Shown here: positions 11,701 to 23,700 of the stretch, one piece after another
Layout of the letters: every line of letters starts with the position of its first letter
Numbering within the stretch: the first letter of the stretch is position 1
Origin: Neostapfia colusana
Lineage: Eukaryota > Streptophyta > Magnoliopsida > Poales > Poaceae
DNA: 64,000 nucleotides
Assembly (NCBI GenBank): GCA_030760725.1
Contig: JASWHV010000004.1
Coordinates: 58,185,136-58,249,135, forward strand
Direction of reading: 5' to 3'
Position numbers and translations under genes: made by a program
The notes under the pieces: generated by a model
The model's input: the letters and a program-made list of their open reading frames with translations, nothing else
Told to the model about the DNA's origin: nothing
The model's database searches: none

Positions 11701-14700
11701 GGCCAAGCTGCCCCATCTCAGCATGTGGTTGGCACTGTAAAGCCGGGTTACATGCTCCATGAACCGGTCCTTAGGATCCAGGCAAGTACTAAACACAAAC
11801 CCAAGTCTCGTGCACCCAGCACACAACCAAAACATCCAACTTGCCTTGATCCCTACCTCTACATAACTCACAATGTCTCATTCAAGAGTATGGTAATATA
11901 AACTGATGATCTCATATCCCAAATATCCCATTCTAAGCATGGCTAAGCATATGCATGTGTATAAATGACATGACAAAATAAATCCCAACCCAAGCTTCAA
12001 GGAAACAAAGTAATGCAATTCTAGGGAAACTTCCTAGCATGGGTTTCATATTTAACTTGACAATGCAAATAATTCTATCTACACATCCTAGCATAGGATC
12101 AAAGTGGTCAAGGACACTTGCCTCCTTCTTGCTGCTCTTGAAATGGGTAGTCCTGATCTTGGAAAGGAATAACTTGCTCTTGAACAGGTTCTACTTCATA
12201 CCATCACACATATCAAAAGAAAAACAACAATCATAAGACATAGTTCACACTTCCACTTCATACAAACCACACATTCATATTTATGAAATTCATTCACCAT
12301 TATATGTGTTGTGGTTACTTTATGTGTGTTGAGTTGTGGCTTGCATGCACTTTTAACCATGTGTATATGATTCCTACTTTTGTGTCCACCTTTATACTTA
12401 CATACTATTTATATGGGTTTCCAATAAATTTCTTATATTCAACTACTTCACCTTTTTACTACCAAGTGTGTATGAAAAGTATTATTCTTCCCCATATGTG
12501 CCTTCATAATTTCTACCAACCCTAAACTGAATTCTTTGTATTTTAGAAACTCCATTTTTCATTTACTAGTTGCTATATTTTCAGATTTATATTCCTATGC
12601 ATAATTGTGTATTTTATTATAAAATTAGTAATACACATCATCTAAACAGAATAGGTTCTGGTCCTAAATAATTTAATAACATATTTTGACTTTTGCCTCT
12701 GATGTAAACTATTTTATAATTATTTTACCTATTTTCTATAACTATTCTTTACCTAAAAATGTGTCCCTATACTAATAAATATGAATAATAGATGAAACAG
12801 ATTTATTTCAGCCCAAAAATATATTTTTATCTCACTCCAAAGTTTTCTAAGTACTGAGAAAGTTTTTAATTAATTTTGACAATTATGTTTGTCCCCCTTT
12901 TAATTTTTAAACACTAGTTACATATTCAATTTTCTAAATTAAATACTAAACAAGGCTAAAATAATGAATTCACCCCATTACAGGGTCTATAATATTATTT
13001 TCATAATTTCCAGCAGTCTATCTACACTTATCAGAGGTGTTTTTCCTAATTTCTATTAAGTCCAGGGGTTAAAACTGATTTTTAAATGGATTTATATGAT
13101 TTTCTGGAGTTCCAGGGGCTAGATCTGAAGTTTCCGGGGCTAGCTCTCAATTCCAGAGAACCCCAGGGGGTAGCACGTAAGAATTCCAGACTTTATAATG
13201 CGGGGCTGACGTGGTCCGTCCGATTTTAAACCGACGGCTGAGATTATAAGATCGAACCGGTACGCGGGGTTTTAAAGTCTACCGTGCGATTTAAAATAAA
13301 CGGCGCACATGCGGCCACGTCGCTCTGATCGAACGCGGGCGGCGCTGCCGGCGGCGCACGGCGGCGGGAAGCGGCGATCTCGCCGGAAAGTTTCGGATCC
13401 TCGAGAATTCTGTCTAGAACTGTGATCTTATGGCCTAGATCGGTAGAGGGGAGGTCAGGGATCTCACCTCGGGGGTTTTCTCGAGCTCGGGGGTCCTGGA
13501 AAGTGATCGGCGGCGAGGTCCGAGGCAAAACCACGGCGAAGCTCGTCGGCGCTGGATTTACACCGTAAGTCTTCGGGTTTTCTCCACCTGCAAAGTTCCC
13601 AGGAGGCGGTGGATCAAGACCAGCGAGTTAGATCAGAGTTTCCGAGCTTAGATCGGCCAGAATTCACCGGCGAAGTCTCGGTGCTCACCGGAGTAAAAAT
13701 CGGCGATCGCGTGGGAAAAACTGATCGGGGCTGGGGTTTTTATAGCCGGGGGAGGGCGGTGGGTCTGTTGTGATCGAGTTGGAGTCCTCTGGGACCAGAA
13801 TTCGGGCGACGGGACGCGGTTTCCGGTCGGTTTTGATTTCGCGCGCTCGGGGGAAAAGTCCGGGGTCGCGGGGGCTCGGGGTTAGGGATGACAGGTGGGT
13901 CCCACCCGTCGGTGAGGGGCAGCGCGGTGTGCGCGGGGGCGGGCTGGCGCGGGAGTAGCTGGGCCGGCTGGCGGGTTTCGGCCCACTGGCCGGTTTTTTT
14001 CCCGTTTTCCTTTTTCTTTTTCCATTTCTTTTCTGTTTTGAGTATAATTTGAATTCCAGTTTGAATTTGAATTTTTGCAAAACATGCAACACGTCCAAAA
14101 ATTTTTAAATTCCCCTCTAAACACGGTTAAGAGTTTTGAATCAAAATTTGGGGTGTTACAGCTCTACCCCCTTAAAAGAAATCTCGTCCTCGAGATTGGT
14201 GTTTCTAAGAAAACAATTCCGGAAACTGTGCCTTGAGCTCATCTTCCCGTTCCCAGGTGGCTTCCTCTTCTGAGTGATGCTTCCACTGCACCTTGCACAT
14301 CCAGATTCTCTTGTTTCTGGTGAGGCGTTCCATTGTCTCCAAAATCTTGTATAGTTGCTCGGCATAAGACAAATCTTCAGCTACATCCACTTCATTCATG
14401 GGTAACACCTCCTCAGGCGTCCTCAGACATTTCTTGAGTTGTGACACATGAAATACATCGTGCACGTCCGATAGATGAACCGGTAACTCTAGTTGGTACG
14501 CCACTTCGCCTTTTCTTTCCAAAACTTGAAAGGGTCCGATGTATCGAGGTGACAACTTCCCTTTCACTTTGAACCGACGAAGTCCTCTGATAGGGGACAC
14601 CTTGAGATAAACATAGTCTCCCACGTTGAAAACGAGTTCTCTTCTTCGTACATCAGCATAACTCTTCTGGCGTGTTTGTGCTATCCTTAAGTTGTTGCGA

Positions 14701-17700
14701 ATCTCCCTCACCTTCGCCTCGGCTTCTTGTAGCACTTCTGGACCAAACACTTTACTTTCTCCTGTTTGGTTCCAAAATAGAGGAGTTCTGCACTTCCTTC
14801 CATACAAAGCTTCAAACGGTGACATCTTCATACTAGCTTGATAGCTGTTGTTATAGGAAAACTCCGCATACGGTAAGTTCTTGTCCCAACTCCTATTGTT
14901 TTTGAGTGCACATGCCCTTAACATATCTTCAAGGATCTGATTGGTTCTCTCCGTCTGCCCGTCAGTTTGGGGATGATAGGCAGAGCTGAAATTCAGATGG
15001 GTTCCCATGGTTTCTTGCAACTTTTGCCAAAACCTCGAGGTGAACTGTGTTCCTCGGTCCGACACTATCTTCTTTGGCACTCCATGGTAACACACAATCC
15101 TTGACATGTACAATTCTGCCAATTTGGCTCCGCTGTAGCTTTCTTTCACAGGGATGAAATGAGCTACCTTGGTTAGCCTATCAATAATGACCCATATTGA
15201 ATCATACCCGGATTGGGTCCTAGGCAATCCCACGACAAAATCCATGCTGATTTCTTCTCACTTCCATTCAGGCACTTTGAGTGGTTGCAGTAATCCCGCG
15301 GGTCGTTGATGTTCAGCTTTCACCAACTGACATGTGTCACATAGGGCAACATGTTCCGCGACATCTCGCTTCATGCCATACCACCAATACCTGCCTTTGA
15401 GGTCCTGGTACATCTTCGTACTCCCAGGATGAATGGAATAGTCGGAATCGTGAGCCTCCTTCAAAATCAATTCACGAATCTCCTTTACTTCTGGCACACA
15501 GATCCTTTTCCCGTGCCACACCGTTCCTTGTTCATCCTCTCTAAAACCAGGAGCTTTATTTTCCTTGATGAGCTGTCTGATCTCTTGTATCTTCTCATCA
15601 TTCTTTTGGCCCTCGCGTATGTCTTGCTCGAGTGTGGAGTCCACTTCCATGGCGATGGCTTCACCACTATTTACTAGACATAGATTGAGTCTTATAACCT
15701 CGTCCTTCAATTCTGCGGGCATGTCCTTCAAGCTTAACTTATTGACCTGCACTTTCCGACTCAAAGCATCGGCCACGACGTTTGCTTTCTCGGGATGATA
15801 GTTGATGCCTACATCAAAGTCATTGATTAGCTCTAACCATCTCCTTTGTCTGAGGTTGAGATCTGGTTGTGTGAATATGTACTTCAAACTCTTATGATCC
15901 GTATATATCTCTGTCCTCTTCCCCATCAAATAGTGCCGCCAAATTTTCAACGCGTGTACCACTGCAGCTAGTTCTAAGTCATGTGTAGGATAGTTCTTCT
16001 CGTGCTTCCGAAGCTGCCGGGATGCATAAGCCACGACATGTCCTTCTTGCATGAGAACACATCCCAACCCATTCCCAGAGGCATCGCAGTACATTGTGAA
16101 ATTCTTCTGCATATCTGGCATAACCAACACTGGGGCTGTTGTCAATCTCTTCTTTAGTTCCTGAAAGCTCGTCTCGCACTGTGGCGTCCAGGTGAATGTG
16201 ATTCCCTTTTCCAACAGTTTAGTGAGAGGTCTCGAGATCTTGGAGAATCCCTCAATAAACCGTCGATAGTATCCAGCCAATCCCAAAAAGCTTCGAACTT
16301 CCCCGACATTTTCAGGGGTCTTCCACTTCTGGATATCCTCGATTTTGGCGGGATCTACGGAGATTCCTCCCTCCGAGATTATATGTCCTAAAAAGGGAAC
16401 TCTCTTCAGCAAAAAATCACACTTGCTCAACTTGGCATATAGTTGGTGTTCTCTCAGCCTCTGTAACACCAACCTTAGATGTTTCTCATGTTCTTCTTCA
16501 TTTTTGGAGAAGACGAGAATATCATCTATGAAAACCACCACAAATTTGTCCAGATATTCCATGAATACCTTGTTCATGAGGTACATGAAATATGCCGGGG
16601 CATTGGTTAGCCCAAAAGGCATGACAGTGTATTCATACAGTCCGTACCGAGATACGAAAGCTGTCTTGGGAATATCAGATTGCCTTATCTTGAGTTGGTG
16701 GTACCCCGACCTGAGATCAATTTTCGAGAACACACAAGCTCCCCTCAACTGATCAAACAAGTCTTCAATGCGGGGTAATGGGTACTTGTTTTTGATGGTT
16801 ACCTCATTCAAGGCACGGTAATCCACGCATAACCTTTGGGTTCCGTCTTTCTTGGACACAAATATCACCGGAGCTCCCCATGGTGAGGAACTAGGGCGAA
16901 TATACCCCTTCTCCGTCAATTCTCTCAAATGATCCTTGAGCTCTTCTAGCTGCTTGGAGTCCATCCGATAAGGTCTCTTGTATATCGGGGCTGTTCCCGG
17001 TACTAGCTCAATTGCGAATTCCACGTCACGGTCGGGAGGCATACCTGTCAATTCCTCCGGAAAAACATCTGGATATTCCCTGATAGTCCTGATTTCCTCA
17101 ACTTTCACCTCCACTTGATTTAACTTAATGTCCCTCCTAGGCTCGTGTATTGTTATGAACTTTACTCTGGTACCACTGGGGTGAGTTAGTTCCACCGTTC
17201 TGGTCGAACAATGGATAATTCCTTTATGTTTGGTCAACCAATCCATACCCAAAATAATATCTATCCCTTGTGAATCTATCACTATGAGGTTAGCCGTGAA
17301 TACTACCCCATTAATGTCTAGGCTCACTTTGGGACACACTTGTCTTGTCCTTATTTCTCCACCTGGAGAGTTTACCGCTAGCATATGGTTCATTTGTGTG
17401 GTTGCTAGGTCATGCTTCTTAACAAACCCTTGAGCAATGAACGAGTGGGTAGCACCAGAATCAAACAGCAGAGTTGCAAGGTGTAAATTGGCAGGAAACT
17501 TACCAACTACCACGTCGGGTGCCTCTTGTGCTTCCTCCATAGTGACGTGGTTCACCCGTCCTCTCACTACATTCTGCTGTTGTGGCGGCGCAGGCTTCTT
17601 CTTTGGGCATTTATGGGCGTAGTGCCCCACTTCACCACAGCTGAAACATTGCACCCCAATCTTAGATGCTGGGCCCTTGTTGTCTTGGGGTTGGTTTGGG

Positions 17701-20700
17701 GTCCTTGCACTGCTGGTCGAGGTGGATATGCGGGGCGAGGTTGCTGCACAAACTGACGTGGCGGCTGTGCTGGTGCCGCGGGTGGCCTGTAGTTTGGGTT
17801 GTACCCTCTTGGTGCTGAATAGGGTACCGCAGCACGGCTTGTCTGCCCCGTAGGTTGCTGCATCATACGTGGGCGGGTGTTGCTCCCTGAGGCTTGATGT
17901 GACCACCCCGCCTTCCTCTTATTCTCATTTTCCAGTGCCTTTAGCTTCCTTTCCACCACAAACGCCCTGTCCACCATCTTTTGAAAACTTTCATACTCAT
18001 TGGAGGACATTGCACACTGCATCTCTGCGGTAAGTCCTTCCACGAAACAATCTTGTTTCTGCTCATCCGTCTCTATGTCTCGTGGAGCATAACGGGACAG
18101 TTGAGTAAATTTAGTGAGGTATTCCCTCACAGTCATGTTTCCCTGCTGCAGTCCCAGAAATTCCTTCCTCTTGTTTTTGAGTTCACCTCTTGGGATGTAA
18201 TGGTTGCGGAAGCTACGCTTGAACTCTTCCCAAGTGATGTTCTCAGGGTCATGATGGGCGGCCACGTAGGCGGTCCACCAATCAGCAGCAGGTCCCTGCA
18301 ATTGATGAGAGGCAAACAGCACCCTCTCATACCCTTGGCATTGAATAATCCTCATCTTACTTTCAATGGTCTTCAGCCAATCATCTGCCTCCAGAGGTTC
18401 AGCAGCACTTGCAAACTTTGGAGGTTGAGTTCCTAGAAACTCACTCAACCTTGGTTGGCGTGGTGCAGCTTTTGGAGGTGGAACTTGATGCAAGTTAGCC
18501 ACCACTTGAGTCAAGTTCTGGATGAGCTGATTTTGATTCTCCAGCATTTGGTGGAGAGGATCAACTTCTTCACGGCGACCACCCCGGTCCTGGCCTTCAG
18601 AAAGATGAGGGTTGCATGCCTCATCATTGTTGTTGGCGGGGTTGGCAGCACGTCCTTTTCCTCTTCCGGCCATCTGGCAGAATCAACAAATGTTAATTTG
18701 ATACCATTTAGTATCATCTTACTACTTTCATTTGTTGGTACTTTGAGGTGTTGAGGCTTTGTTAAAATTTTACGAGGGTTTATATCTCACACCAAATAAA
18801 TGCACTATTATTTCCTGTGGGTTTTCACACCAAAGCAAAACAATCTGAAGACGAGGCTATGGACAATTGCTCATGGCTTCCACAACTCACGTCACACACC
18901 AAGCATTATCACACCATTAACTACGTAACGACTCGACTACTCGACCTCTTGCTAGCTAGGGGAAAGACTCTACACTACTCGTCCTCTTGAGCTGGCTCCT
19001 CGGGATCTTCCTCCTCATTTCGGCTATCTTCTGACTCTGCTTTGGGTGGGGAGGCTGCTGGTGGAGAAGTGCGACGACGCCTGATTGCTCGGCGATCCGG
19101 GGAGTCAGGAGTCCATGTATCATTCACGGTGACACACAGTTCATTCCCATCTCCTCTTTCTCTCGCCTTTAAGCAAGCTCGCAGCAACGCCTCCGTTTCC
19201 TTCAGGGTGTCTCGGACATCCTGAAGCTCTTGTTGACACTCCTGTAGTCGAGTGCTGAGCATAGCAGCATCCTCCAAGCACAAGTCCATGTGCTCATGGG
19301 AAGTCCCTTGCTGCACCGGTGGGTACTTGTACTCCGTGGTACCACTCTCACGTTGGAGGACATACATGTACTCAGTTTTGTCCAAGTGGCGACGATAGAT
19401 GTGACTCTGGCAGGTGATGGCCTCCCAGGTGACATCTCTCTCCGCGTCAACTTGTGTTGCTCGACAAGCTGGAGAATGGTGGATCTTCAGCAGTTGATTC
19501 TCGTGTATAATCCTCATCTCCGAACTCCATTCTTCCCTCTTCTCACGGATGGTCCTGGTGGAGTTATAGTGGATGATTAGCTTGCCCGTATTGCCGGCGG
19601 CTTCGAGCATACGTCGAAGACGGCGCAACAAATCGCCTACTGCCAATCTGTAGGAAAGGTACGTCACTGGACGACTCTCCTCTCTTTCGGCAAGGGCAAC
19701 TACGGGAACTCTCCCTCCTGTGGACTTACGAGCGGTGCGAATCATGCGAACCATCTAAAACAAAAAGAATTAAAACTTAGATTAGATAAACTTTTTAAAC
19801 AAAAATCCCATTTTGAATGAAAATTTGGGGTAAGATGAAGAAAATGACTCCTTAAATAACACTCTTCTCCCACACCTTGGAAAATAGTTTTTTTAAAAAA
19901 AATAAGGCCCTTAACTACGTCCATTTCTACCTAGGTCCACGTTCCTACGGGCAACCTTGGCTCTGATACCACCTCTGTCACACCCGGTTTTTCCGAAGAA
20001 ACAACCAAGTGAATATCACATGTATGCCAAGATCATTTTCTCATACATGTGATGACAAATAGTGAAGCATCATTTATTACAAGCCAGGTGTCGAATATAA
20101 ATAAGTCTTACATCGCAAATGTCTCAATGAACACTAATGCTTCATCACAAGTAAATAAACTAGCAGCGGAATATTATTCTTTAGGGCTCCATCACAGGCG
20201 TTGCCCGGGGGTCTTCATGAACCTAAAATCCTTCCTCGGGTCCAAAATCTTGGTCATTATACACCACCTCATTATCTTGACCTGAGCAGCAATATAAACC
20301 AACAAATATGCAAGGTTGAGTACCAATGGTACTCAGCAAATGTGGGAAAATTATATCATGCATGGCTAGAACAAGGAGAGGTTGAACTCATGGTTAAAGC
20401 ACTACGCAATTAATACCTATCACTTTAGCTTATTAAGCACCTACATTACTGCACAGGTGAAATGGTCCCAATCTCCCATCCCATCATTATAATCCAATAA
20501 CCATAACATCATTACCAATGTTAAGCTCCCCGCTTAACTTCCAAAACCATCAATCCTCTAATCATGAATAAGTCCAGGCCGCTCTTAACCGTGAGCACGG
20601 CTGTCAAGACAGTTTTGACTCTGCAGAGTTTGTACCACTGTACCCACAAGTAGTGATTTCATCCCCCGTTGCCGGGTGGACTAAAAGAACCTCCATTATG

Positions 20701-23700
20701 CCAGTGGCTACGATCCACATTCACACTTTATGTGTTGTGGTTACTTTATGTATGTTGAGTTGTGGCTTGCATGCACTTTTAACCATGTGTATATGATTAC
20801 TACTTTTGTGTCCACCTTTATACTTACATACTATTTATATGGGTTTCCAATAAATTTCTTATATTCAACTACTTCACCTTTTTACTACCAAGTGTGTATG
20901 AAAAGTATTATTCTTCCCCATATGTGCCTTCATAATTTCTACCAACCCTAAACTGAATTCTTTGTATTTTAGAAACTCCATTTTTCATTTACTAGTTGCT
21001 ATATTTTCAGATTTATATTCCTATGCATAATTGTGTATTTTATTATAAAATTAGTAATACACATCATCTAAACAGAATAGATTCTGGTCCTAAATAATTT
21101 AATAACATATTTTGACTTTTGCCTCTGATGTAAACTATTTTATAATTATTTTACCTATTTTCTATAACTATTCTTTACCTAAAAATGTGTCCCTATACTA
21201 ATAAATATGAATAATAGATGAAACAGATTTATTTCAGCCCAAAAATATATTTTTATCTCACTCCAAAGTTTTCTAAGTACTGAGAAAGTTTTTAATTAAT
21301 TTTGACAATTATGTTTGTCCCCCTTTTAATTTTTAAACACTAGTTACATATTCAATTTTCTAAATTAAATACTAAACAAGGCTAAAATAATGAATTCACC
21401 CCATTACAGGGTCTATAATATTATTTTCATAATTTCCAGGGGTCTATCTACACTTATCAGAGGTGTTTTTCCTAATTTCTATTAAGTCCAGGGGTTAAAA
21501 CTGATTTTTAAATGGATTTACATGATTTTCTGGAGTTTCAGGGGCTAGATCTGAAGTTTCCGGGGCTAGCTCTCAATTCCAGAGAACCCCAGGGGTAGCA
21601 CGTAAGAATTCCAGACTTTATAATGCGGGGCTGACGTGGTCCGTCCGATTTTAAACCGACGGCTGAGATTATAAGATCGAACCGGTACGCGGGGTTTTAA
21701 AGTCTACCGTGCGATTTAAAATAAACGGCGCACATGCGGCCACGTCGCTCTGATCGAACGCGGGCGGCGCTGCCGGCGGCGCACGGCGGCGGGAAGCGGC
21801 GATCTCGCCGGAAAGTTTCGGATCCTCGAGAATTCTGCCTAGAACTGTGATCTTATGGCCTAGATCGGTAGAGGGGAGGTCAGGGATCTCACCTCGGGGG
21901 TTTTCTCGAGCTCGGGGGTCCTGGAAAGTGATCGGCGGCGAGGTCCGAGGCAAAACCACGGCGAAGCTCGTCGGCGCTGGATTTACACCGTAAGTCTTCG
22001 GGTTTTCTGCACCTGCAAAGTTCCCCGGAGGCGGTGGATCAAGACCAGCGAGTTAGATCAGAGTTTCCGAGCTTAGATCGGCCAGAATTCACCGGCGAAG
22101 TCTCGGTGCTCACCGGAGTAAAAATCGGCGATCGCGTGGGAAAAACTGATCGGGGCTGGGGTTTTTATAGCCGGGGGAGGGCGGTGGGTCTGTTGTGATC
22201 GAGTTGGAGTCCTCTAGGACCAGAATTCGGGCGACGGGACGCGGTTTCCGGTCGGTTTTGATTTCGCGCGCTCGGGGGAAAAGTCCGGGGTCGCGGGGGC
22301 TCGGGGTTAGGGATGACAGGTGGGTCCCACCCGTCGGTGAGAGGCAGCGCGGTGTGCGCGGGGGCGGGCTGGCGCGGGAGTAGCTGGGCCGGCTGGCGGG
22401 TTTCGGCCCACTGGCCGGTTTTTTTCCCGTTTTCCTTTTTCTTTTTCCATTTCTTTTCTGTTTTGAGTATAATTTGAATTCCAGTTTGAATTTGAATTTT
22501 TGCAAAACATGCAACACGTCCAAAAATTTTTAAATTCCCCTCTAAACATGGTTAAGAGTTTTGAATCAAAATTTGGGGTGTTACACCTACAACCCGTGGA
22601 CTGGCCAGATCTACATGTGGCCTGGACCGTCCCCAGGTTCTCAGCCTCCACGACCACCGCGTCCTCAGCCGGCGTTCACGGCTACCCCCGACTACAGTGG
22701 ACCAGCCCACAGTGCTGGTAGGCCGACAGCTCAGGCCTATAGTGGGCCTGGATACTCTTCAGGCGGGCAGTCAGCCCCGACCTACGGAGGCACTGACTAC
22801 CCTGTTGGGAACTCGGAGCTATCGGCACCCCTTCAGGAGCCACCGTCGACGTGGGATCGACAGTCGCTTGCTTCCTCCTTCAGCACCATGCACCTTACAC
22901 CACCTGGTGCCGACTGGGTAGTTGATTCCGGAGCATCATACCATACCACTCCTAATTTCGGTATACTCTCTTCCACCCATCCTCCCAATCCCTCTTTTCC
23001 TTCATCTATCGTTGTTGGAAATGGGTCCGTTCTTCCGGTCACCTCAGTAGGTGATTCCGGTCTTCCGGGTACTTTCCAGCTTAAAAACATTCTTGTTGAT
23101 CCGGATATCATTCAGAACTTACTTTCTGTTCGCCGTTTTACCACTGACAACAATGTTTCCATTGAATTTGATCCTTTTGGTTTATCTGTGAAGGATCTTT
23201 CCGCCCGGCGACCTCTTTTCCGATGTGATAGCTCGGGGCCCCTATACACACTTCGGCTTCCTACTTCCGCTGCATCGCCGCCATTTGCTTTGACTACGAC
23301 AGCTTCATCTACCATCTGGCATCGCCGGCTTGGCCACCCTGGTGCAGATGCTATGTCGAAGCTGTCTAGTAGCTCAGTTATCTCGTGTTCTAGGGGTACA
23401 CATGACTCCCTATGTCATGCCTGTCAACTTGGTCGCCATATTCGCCTCCCTTTTCCCACATCTGTGACTCATGTTGAGCACTCATTCGATCGTATACATT
23501 GTGATTTGTGGACATCTCCCATCTCCAGTATATCGGGCTTTAATTACTATTTGGTGATAATTGATGATTTTTCTCACTTCTCCTGGACTTTTCCATTACG
23601 ATTGAAGTCTGAAACTTTCGTCACTCTTTCTCACTTCTTCGTTTGGATTTCTACTCAATTCGGGCGCACCATTCGAGCTGTCCAGTGCGATAACGGACGA

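Larger units (their letters stand above)
11075..22585 (-). mobile_element. Gypsy chromovirus (Tekay/Del type) inserted in Copia 2
   Basis: 11,511 bp, TG...CA ends, exact TSD CCTAC (11070-11074, 22586-22590). On the minus strand the order is LTR, primer-binding site, extra ORF, gag, protease, reverse transcriptase, RNase H, integrase with GPY/F and a chromodomain-like tail, LTR. Large LTRs (3,086 and 2,610 bp as found) starting TGTAACACCCC fit the Tekay/Del chromoviruses of grasses. Only one frameshift and one stop were seen in gag-pol, so it is young or recently silenced, but both LTRs carry big and different deletions. The solo LTR at 48737 is of the same family. Confidence 0.93.

Noticed and set aside
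13244..14124. ORFs of 80-137 codons, repeated at 21669-22657
   Set aside because: They lie in both LTRs of the chromovirus and repeat only because the LTRs do; no domain and no conservation evidence.
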